NCBI RefSeq assembly: GCF_000209165.1
Contig: NC_009043.1
Coordinates: 620,001 to 684,000, forward strand
Reading direction: 5' to 3'
DNA length: 64,000 bases
DNA from: Scheffersomyces stipitis CBS 6054
Lineage: Eukaryota; Ascomycota; Pichiomycetes; Serinales; Debaryomycetaceae
Part shown: positions 57,576 to 64,000 of the stretch, in pieces
How the letters are laid out: each line of letters begins with the position of its first letter
Numbering within the stretch: position 1 is the first letter of the stretch
Position numbers and translations under genes: made by a program
The notes under the pieces: model-generated
Database searches by the model: none
Told to the model about the DNA's origin: nothing
The model's input: the letters and a program-made list of their open reading frames with translations, nothing else

Positions 57576-59272
57576 ATGTCAGTCGTTTCACTTAAAATTT
57601 CGAAGTAAGTAGAAGAAAATTTGAGTATATTAAAGTCGTTTATCGATTGAAATATACGGGCTCTGACCCTATCCCATTTTTAATGAATGCAAAAACTTAC
57701 TAACAATCCAGTGACAACTCTATTACGCGTGAGGACTTGCGAAACCAAGTTGAAAAATTGAAGGTGAAATTGAATGATGAAGAAGAGGATGACTACTATA
57801 CCTTGCTTGCAGCCATGGATTCTTCCATCAAAAAGGTGTTGGATATGGATGATTTTTATCTACCCACAGACTATGAGCGTTTTCCCAGAAAAAATATTCA
57901 TAGACCAGTAGGTGTAGATAACGAAGCTAATGCTTGGGCCTATAGGGTCGAAATAGAAGATACTAAGCCCGAAATGTCGAAAAGCAGACCACTTGCTGGT
58001 CGTACAATCACCTTTAAAGATTGCGTAGAAGTTGGTAAGGTTCCGCAAATTGGAGGTACCGATTCATGGAAGCCATGGACACCTGAAGCTGATGCTACAG
58101 TTGTCACCCGAGCCTTAGAGGCTGGTGCAAAGCTTGTTGGATTGGCTACCTGTGAAAACCAGTGTTCTTCTACCTCTTCTAGTACTTCTTCTACTGGTGA
58201 TGTTCCCAACCCATACGGTAAGTCCCATTCAGCTGGTGGTAGCAGTTCTGGGTGTGGTTATTTGGTGGGTACTGGCGAAGTTGACCTTGCAGTGGGTGCT
58301 GATCAAGGTGGTTCTATCAGAGTGCCAAGTTGTCAATGTGGTATAGTTGGCTTGAAACCAACTTTCGGTCTTATTCCTTACTCTGGCATTGGAAGTAACG
58401 AGTTTAACAATGATCACGCTGGTCCAATGACAAAAGATGTACTCGACAATGCTCTTCTTCTTGGTGTTCTTGCCGGCGTTGATGGCTTTGATGACCGACA
58501 AATGGGTGCTCCTCTCTACAAAGATGTTCCAGATTACACGAAGTTAGTCAAGGAAAGCTCCGTCAAAGGTATGAAAATCGGCATCTTGAAGGAGTCATTG
58601 GAAGTTCCAGCCATGACTGAAGCAATGAAGGAAAAATTTCTACATCAGGCAAAGTTGTGGGAAGCTTTGGGAGCTGAAGTGGTTGAAGTATCTATCCCTT
58701 ACCATCACATCGCTCCTGAAATATGGATGACTGGTCAAAGAGTTGCTGGTGCAGTCAGAAAGTTAGGTATGCAATGTGGTAGACGTGTCGTGCAATCTAG
58801 TAAAGCTATTGACCACTGCTATCCTTGGACTCAAGAATCTTTCGAAAAGGCACCAGTCAATGTCAAGAACGGGCTCATCAACGGTTTGTATCTCATGGAA
58901 AAGCACCCAGGAATCTACGTGAAAACTATTAACCTCAGTTTCAAAGCTAGAGCTGAATATGATAAAGCTCTTGAAACGGTTGATGTGTTGATCACACCAA
59001 CTGTTCCCTTTGCTGCTCCACGCCATGGTGACAGAAAAGCTAGTCCAATAAAAAGGATTAAAAATACTATTGGTCTAAACGCTAACACGGGTATCTTTAA
59101 CATTACTGGACATCCAGCTTTGACTTTCCCTATGGGATTCTTGGCTTCTCAAGAGGATCCAGACATGAAATTCCCTGTTGGTATACAAATAATCGGTAAG
59201 CATTTTGACGAGCAATCAGTATATGCTGCTGCATATGCATGGGAACAAGCATACAACTGGAAGGACTATTAA
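57576..59272 (+). CDS. Amidase-signature hydrolase (two exons)
   Basis: Exon 1 is 57576-57604 (nine codons plus two bases). The 107-nt intron 57605-57711 has GTAAGT, TACTAAC at 57698-57704 and CAG. Exon 2 is 57712-59272. The product is 529 residues. The Ser-cisSer-Lys triad is intact: Lys112 in TFKDCVEVG, cis-Ser near 187 in AGGSSSGCG and nucleophile Ser211 in DQGGSIRVPS. The C-terminal half ends with FPVGIQIIGKHFDEQSVYAA, as in fungal acetamidase-like enzymes. It hydrolyses a linear carboxamide to acid plus ammonia. In this cluster it would act after the ring-opening enzyme. Upstream of exon 2 there is no in-frame ATG, which supports the splice model. Confidence 0.93.
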
Positions 59273-60011
59273 GTATCTCTTAGCTTTGCGTTGATAAACC
59301 AAATATCTGCATTTAAACATTTAGATATGTAGGCGAGCCTTCTTATATACTTTGCTTAGAAATAGTTTTGCAAATATATACAAAATGATGCCAATACCCA
59401 CATTGATTAATGTGATTGTTGTCATTTACTAGATGCAAGTTATTCAAAGACCCAACAGACTACTGGAAGAAGTGAGAAACTTGCATAAGATCGTCAGAGA
59501 CATTACCGAAACTAGAAGAGCATGTCGACCACTCAAGGTTCAGTATAGTAGAAGAGTAATTCAAAAAGTTTAAAGAGTATTGTAACAGTATTAATACTTA
59601 CTTAGTGTACTTGAAAAGGATTGAATAACAGACTTATAAAAGTCTTGTATTGTCTGTTTCAATCAATTCAATTATTAAATAATCTTTTGAGCTCTTTCTA
59701 ATGGCCTAACAACGTTACTTCCTTTACTGCAAATGAAACCGAACTTTTCTTAGATAATTGAGTAATACTAAATAATTATTTCAACTTTCAATTTATTTGA
59801 GACAATGATCTTGTTAAGTGGATCTTTAAATATCGTGTTACTCTGAATCGAAGTTCATATGGTTGCAAAATGAACATTTATTTTATGGTGCAATTCATAG
59901 AAGAAAATGCGACACAAATAGAATCATCTAACTGCATCTAAAAATACGATCCAAAAAATTCTCGATTTTTCACCCAGTCTGTTTCTTGATAGAAACAACG
60001 AGTTCAACACA
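59273..60011. other. AT-rich intergenic region, right border of the cluster
   Basis: 739 bp. Apart from a 46-codon ORF (listed) I see only AT-rich sequence and the NAM2 promoter. Confidence 0.5.
59433..59573 (+). CDS. Possible 46-residue basic peptide, doubtful
   Basis: ATG-to-TAA frame encoding a strongly basic, helical peptide (MQVIQRPNRLLEEVRNLHKI at the start). No family is recognised. It may be a chance frame or a remnant of a longer gene. Confidence 0.2.
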   Translation: MQVIQRPNRLLEEVRNLHKIVRDITETRRACRPLKVQYSRRVIQKV

Positions 60012-62885
60012 ATGCTACGCCTGGTCGGCTATGGCTGTTCATGCAAAGCTCATAGGATATCACATGTTAGTAGCATAAACTTCGATTTTGTTGTATCGCA
60101 ATTACGTCTAAACTCATCAAGCAGCACAAATCTGAACTCACCATCAAGTTCAAATTCAACCTCACTGAAAGTTGATTTTCCTTCTTTAGATGAAAAATGG
60201 TCTGCCAAATGGAGAAAACAGTCTCCTACGGGTGCCCTTCATCCTACTAAGCATTTGACAGACACTCTGGCAGAGAAATTCTACGCTTTGTCTATGTTTC
60301 CATATCCATCTGGTATTCTTCATTTGGGCCATACAAGAGTGTACACTATTAGTGATGTAATAGCTAGATTCAAGAGGTTGAAAGGTTATAATGTGATACA
60401 TCCAATGGGATGGGATGCGTTTGGATTACCCGCAGAAAATGCTGCTGTGGAAAGAGGCGTGAATCCTGCTGACTGGACAGAGAGAAATATCGACAAAATG
60501 AAGGAACAGATAGACTTCATGCTAGCCGATTTCGACTGGGACAGAGAGGTCACTACATGTTCGCCAGATTACTACAAGTGGACACAGAAGATATTCTTGT
60601 TACTTTTCGAAAACGGTCTAGCCTATAGAAAAGAAGCCCAGATCAACTGGGACCCCGTAGACCAGACAGTGTTAGCCAATGAACAAGTAGATTCAGAAGG
60701 TAAATCTTGGAGAAGTGGAGCACTAGTCGAGAAAAGAAACTTGGAACAGTGGTTTATAGGTATAACCAAGTATGCTTCTGAACTTAATCGAGACTTGGAT
60801 TATTTGAAGGGATGGCCACAAAAGGTGAAGGCTATGCAACGGCACTGGATTGGAGAGTCACATGGTGCTGAAATCATCTTTCCCACCAATAACTCATCTC
60901 ATCAAGAATTATCTGTTTTTACCTCTAGGCCAGATACGTTGTTCAGTGTACAGTTTTTGGCAATTTCCATAAATCATCCTTTAGCCAAGAAAGCTGCAGA
61001 ATCAGATACTGCTCTCGCTGCCTTTATAAAAGAGTCATCTTCAGCTTCACCTGATTCTAAGGATGGATACTTGCTTCGAACAAAGGCGTCTATTCCTATT
61101 AATCCATTCAACGACAAGCAAGAAGTTTTTGATGTCCCTATCTATATTGCGCCCTATGTTTTGGATACATATGGTCATGGTGCTGTTATGGGTTGTCCAG
61201 CGCATGACGAAAGAGACTTCGACTTTTGGAAACTTCATAGTCCTGACAGTCAGATTGTGCAAGTTGTAGGACTTCAAGATGTAGAAGCTGCTAAGACAAG
61301 AGGCTTGGATCTGCCATTTACTGATAAAGCAGGTATTCTCTACGATTCATCTGTTTTAGAAGGTGGTTTAAAAGATTTGGGAGACTACCATGGAAAAACA
61401 ACAAAACAGGCAGCTCATGATATTGTCAAGTCTTTGGAAAATCATGGTTGTGGATCTAAATCAACTCAGTTTAGAATCAGAGATTGGTTGATTAGTAGAC
61501 AAAGATACTGGGGAGCACCTATTCCGATAGTCCACTGTGATAGTTGCGGGCCTGTAGCGGTTCCGGATGAACAGCTTCCTGTATTATTACCAAAAGTTAG
61601 TGGCTCTAGTTTTGGGAAAGGTAATCCTTTAGACAAGCTTGAAAGCTTTGTTGAAACATCTTGTCCCTCGTGTGGTGCTCAAGCTCGTAGAGAAACTGAT
61701 ACCATGGATACATTCATGGACTCATCTTGGTATTTCTTCCGTTATTTGGATTCTCAAAACGAGAAGATGCCTTTTGGTCATGATGTTACTACCAAAAACA
61801 TGCCTGTAGATATGTACATTGGAGGCGTAGAACATGCTATTTTGCATTTACTATATTCCAGATTCATCTCCAAATTTCTTGGAGATGTTGGTTTGTGGAA
61901 CGGCAAGGAAGTGCATAACGAGCCTATTAAGAGATTGGTTACGCAGGGCATGGTCCAGGGGAGAACATTCACAGATCCCGACACAGGAAGATTCTTGAAG
62001 CCAGAGGAGGTGAGTACTCTATCTAGAGAACCTACTGTTATTGCTACTGGCAAGGTACCTAAGGTTTCATATGAAAAGATGTCAAAATCTAAATACAATG
62101 GTGTAGACCCAGAAGAATGCATTAAGCAGTATGGTGCTGATTCAATCAGAGCCCACATGCTTTTCCAAGCCCCAGTCTCAGATGAACTCAACTGGAATGA
62201 AGAACAAATCCAGGGCGTTCAGCGTTGGTTAAGAAAAGTCATTTCTCTAGAAGAAACGATCTCTAGGTTAGCACTTGAAAGAAAGACTTATAGTGGAGTC
62301 GATACTTTCAAGCTTGAGAACTTTGAACTTTGTGGTGTTCATCATGACGTGTTAGAGGTTAGTCAAAATGAATTCAACTTATTGAGTGATGTTCAACGTT
62401 ATATTCAGCGTATTGCAAATTCCATTGAAGTTGAATTATCCTTCAACACCGTGATTTCAGACTTGATGAAATTAACCAATGCAATCATTGCTGCATCTAA
62501 GCCAGGAGAAGATGTAAATTATGAGATACTCCTAGATTCTTATAGGAAATTATTGATTATTTTGAGTCCTATCACACCCTGTACTGCCGAAGAGTGCTGG
62601 GAAAGGTTGAATTCCAATTTAGAATTAGAGTGCAAATCTATCTTTCACGAAAGGTACCCTACCCACCAAAAAATTGAATCTCCATTTACAAAATATAATG
62701 TCTTTGTTAACGGCAGAGCTAGGCATTCTTTCGAGGCCTTGAAGCTGTTGGCGGAGAAGAGTGAAGCTGAAATTTTATCGCATATTCTTAAATATGATGA
62801 TGTTTCGAAATTTGTTGCAGTGGAAAGGATCCAAAAAGTAATTACGAAACCAGGTATGATTAGTATTGTCATGACAAAAATCTAG
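60012..62885 (+). CDS. NAM2: NAM2, mitochondrial leucyl-tRNA synthetase
   Basis: 957 residues. A Ser/Asn-rich basic presequence covers about residues 1-55. The class I motif HLGH is at 104-107 in FPYPSGILHLGHTRVYT, followed by the LeuRS block HPMGWDAFGLPAENAA. The CP1 editing domain includes TSRPDTLFSVQFLAIS and AHDERDFDFWK. KMSKS is at 689-693. The C-terminal anticodon-binding and extension domains end MISIVMTKI. It is the bacterial-type enzyme of mitochondria; in S. cerevisiae Nam2 also aids group I intron splicing. ATG at 60012. All catalytic and editing motifs are present. Confidence 0.95.
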   Translation: MLRLVGYGCSCKAHRISHVSSINFDFVVSQLRLNSSSSTNLNSPSSSNSTSLKVDFPSLDEKWSAKWRKQSPTGALHPTKHLTDTLAEKFYALSMFPYPSGILHLGHTRVYTISDVIARFKRLKGYNVIHPMGWDAFGLPAENAAVERGVNPADWTERNIDKMKEQIDFMLADFDWDREVTTCSPDYYKWTQKIFLLLFENGLAYRKEAQINWDPVDQTVLANEQVDSEGKSWRSGALVEKRNLEQWFIGITKYASELNRDLDYLKGWPQKVKAMQRHWIGESHGAEIIFPTNNSSHQELSVFTSRPDTLFSVQFLAISINHPLAKKAAESDTALAAFIKESSSASPDSKDGYLLRTKASIPINPFNDKQEVFDVPIYIAPYVLDTYGHGAVMGCPAHDERDFDFWKLHSPDSQIVQVVGLQDVEAAKTRGLDLPFTDKAGILYDSSVLEGGLKDLGDYHGKTTKQAAHDIVKSLENHGCGSKSTQFRIRDWLISRQRYWGAPIPIVHCDSCGPVAVPDEQLPVLLPKVSGSSFGKGNPLDKLESFVETSCPSCGAQARRETDTMDTFMDSSWYFFRYLDSQNEKMPFGHDVTTKNMPVDMYIGGVEHAILHLLYSRFISKFLGDVGLWNGKEVHNEPIKRLVTQGMVQGRTFTDPDTGRFLKPEEVSTLSREPTVIATGKVPKVSYEKMSKSKYNGVDPEECIKQYGADSIRAHMLFQAPVSDELNWNEEQIQGVQRWLRKVISLEETISRLALERKTYSGVDTFKLENFELCGVHHDVLEVSQNEFNLLSDVQRYIQRIANSIEVELSFNTVISDLMKLTNAIIAASKPGEDVNYEILLDSYRKLLIILSPITPCTAEECWERLNSNLELECKSIFHERYPTHQKIESPFTKYNVFVNGRARHSFEALKLLAEKSEAEILSHILKYDDVSKFVAVERIQKVITKPGMISIVMTKI

Positions 62886-63020
62886 AAATACTTGTATATA
62901 TTTATAAATAACGACTTGTACATAGTCTTCAAAATTAACGTCTATTATGGTTATATATGCAAGGTCTATATTGTACACTATTTACAGTAGTTTGATGTCT
63001 CTATGTATAAGTTAATTCCC

Positions 63021-64000
63021 TTAGTATCCCCTTTGCATCACGTACCTCTTGTAATCCTTTCTTCTGATTTTACCTTCATAAGTCAATTGTGCCCTTCTTG
63101 CGATACTGCGCACAGTCTGGGCCACATTGGTATTTCCTTGTCTAATAGCAGCTGACTTCAAGACATCAAGCTCTTTCCAGGTCCATCTAAATTGATATTC
63201 CGTACTCTTCAACACTGCCAAAGCATCTTCAAGTAAATTAAGTTCTGTCAAGGTTCGAACCATTTGAGTAGCAAATTGGAAATCAAGCTTATCTTTTTCG
63301 GTTCTTGGTAATTTCTTAAAGGTTTCAGTTTTTCTAAATTTTCCTCTTTCCTGCCAGATTCTATTGGCAAAGTTGTAGTTATTGAATTTTCCAGCTGCCT
63401 TCAACGCAACCACATATGTTAATGAGACTCTAGGAGTTCTTTTGCTCTGAATGGACTTCAAAATAGGTGATTTTACTATGGAAGTTTCGTCGTATTTCTC
63501 ATGAGCTGATGATTTCTGTGTCAAAAAGTCAGTAGTTTCTACAACTACGTCTGGTTCTTCTATAACAACTCCTGACAAGACATTGTTAATTTTTTCATCA
63601 AGGAATGTTGACCCCTCCATCCTGTCGATGAAATCACTCAATGTTCCTCTTTCACTGGCGATGTTTAAGTATGAAGTCGTGCTTTCACTATTGATAAGCT
63701 CCGAGTTATTCAAACAAGCATGTGCCCAAATTGCACTGGATTCCGCCATAATTTGCTCTTTAGTTGTGAGCTCGTTAAAGGGAAGAAAAGGGAACTGATT
63801 AGTGGGGTCAGAAATTCCTGATCTATCAATTACGTTAAATCTAAATTTTCTTCCTTTTTCATCTGCATTAATCAAAAATGGTTCCCCTAAATCATCACTC
63901 AAACGGGCTTTAGAATACGCCAATAATAAGAAATTGAACGACCTCAATGAAACAGTATTATCTTTTAAAAGTCTTGAATACAATGCCCTGGTTAAAGCAA
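63021..64000 (-). CDS. CCM1: C-terminal part of a mitochondrial PPR-like protein, probably CCM1 (partial)
   Basis: The frame ends at 63021 and stays open to the right window edge, so the start is outside. About 326 residues are visible. They are helical, with PPR-like spacing in the C-terminal half (LTELNLLEDALAVLKSTEYQ, then TWKELDVLKSAAIRQGNTNV) and a basic tail ending KDYKRYVMQRGY. Ccm1 (Dmr1) stabilises mitochondrial 15S rRNA in S. cerevisiae, and the terminal WKELDVLKSAA-type segment resembles it. Other mitochondrial PPR proteins remain possible. Convergent with NAM2 across 135 bp. Confidence 0.6.
   Translation of the reverse strand, partial: ALTRALYSRLLKDNTVSLRSFNFLLLAYSKARLSDDLGEPFLINADEKGRKFRFNVIDRSGISDPTNQFPFLPFNELTTKEQIMAESSAIWAHACLNNSELINSESTTSYLNIASERGTLSDFIDRMEGSTFLDEKINNVLSGVVIEEPDVVVETTDFLTQKSSAHEKYDETSIVKSPILKSIQSKRTPRVSLTYVVALKAAGKFNNYNFANRIWQERGKFRKTETFKKLPRTEKDKLDFQFATQMVRTLTELNLLEDALAVLKSTEYQFRWTWKELDVLKSAAIRQGNTNVAQTVRSIARRAQLTYEGKIRRKDYKRYVMQRGY

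Noticed and set aside
1..64000. tRNA genes, transposable elements, CRISPR arrays and viral insertions
   Set aside because: No A/B-box pair, terminal repeats, transposase or reverse-transcriptase motifs or regular spacer arrays were seen on reading both strands by eye.

Overview
The window is chromosomal DNA of a budding yeast (Saccharomycotina). Genes are dense and mostly intronless. The introns that do occur are short, with GTAWGT donors and TACTAAC branch sites. Almost every gene has a recognisable yeast ortholog. CTG codons are rare, and at least one sits where the family has Ser (PBP2 codon 282, in a KH-domain GxxG loop). This points to the CUG-Ser clade (Scheffersomyces/Debaryomyces/Candida relatives), and Scheffersomyces stipitis is a plausible guess. 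I saw no tRNA, rRNA, transposon, CRISPR array or viral sequence.

Layout. 0-5 kb: TTI1 (-) and the ribosomal protein gene RPS22 (+), which has a 5'-UTR intron and a coding intron that carries an H/ACA snoRNA matching snR44. 5-10 kb: IMP1, SWP1, a four-exon membrane-protein gene and ILM1. 10-16 kb: MED17 (two exons), RPN3, a DUF3237 protein and YPT1. 17-25 kb: a TLC-domain protein, adenosine kinase ADO1, POL5 and ATP15. 25-32 kb: a mitochondrial MDL-type ABC transporter, dipeptidyl peptidase III and SWC5. 32-48 kb: PBP2, an OPT transporter, SNF4, CUS2, NUP82, SKI8 and CTF3. These are housekeeping genes without an obvious shared pathway.

48.5-59.3 kb differs in character. Six adjacent genes look like a catabolic cluster: a PuuE-type amidohydrolase, a Zn2Cys6 regulator, an Old Yellow Enzyme, an NCS1 nucleobase-type permease, a DHA2 MFS transporter and an amidase-signature hydrolase. 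They include two divergent promoter pairs. Both divergent promoters carry CGG-N7-CCG palindromes of the kind bound by Zn2Cys6 dimers, and the PuuE promoter carries a related CGG-N6-CCG palindrome. All three also carry a GATAAG motif. The enzyme set (ene-reductase, cyclic amide/imide hydrolase, linear amidase) can be read as import of a cyclic imide or ureide followed by ring reduction, ring opening and ammonia release under a dedicated regulator. The substrate is inference.

60-64 kb: mitochondrial leucyl-tRNA synthetase NAM2, then the 3' part of a CCM1-like mitochondrial gene that runs off the right edge.

Several long reading frames begin at a TTG upstream of the true ATG. I give the ATG start and state this where it matters.
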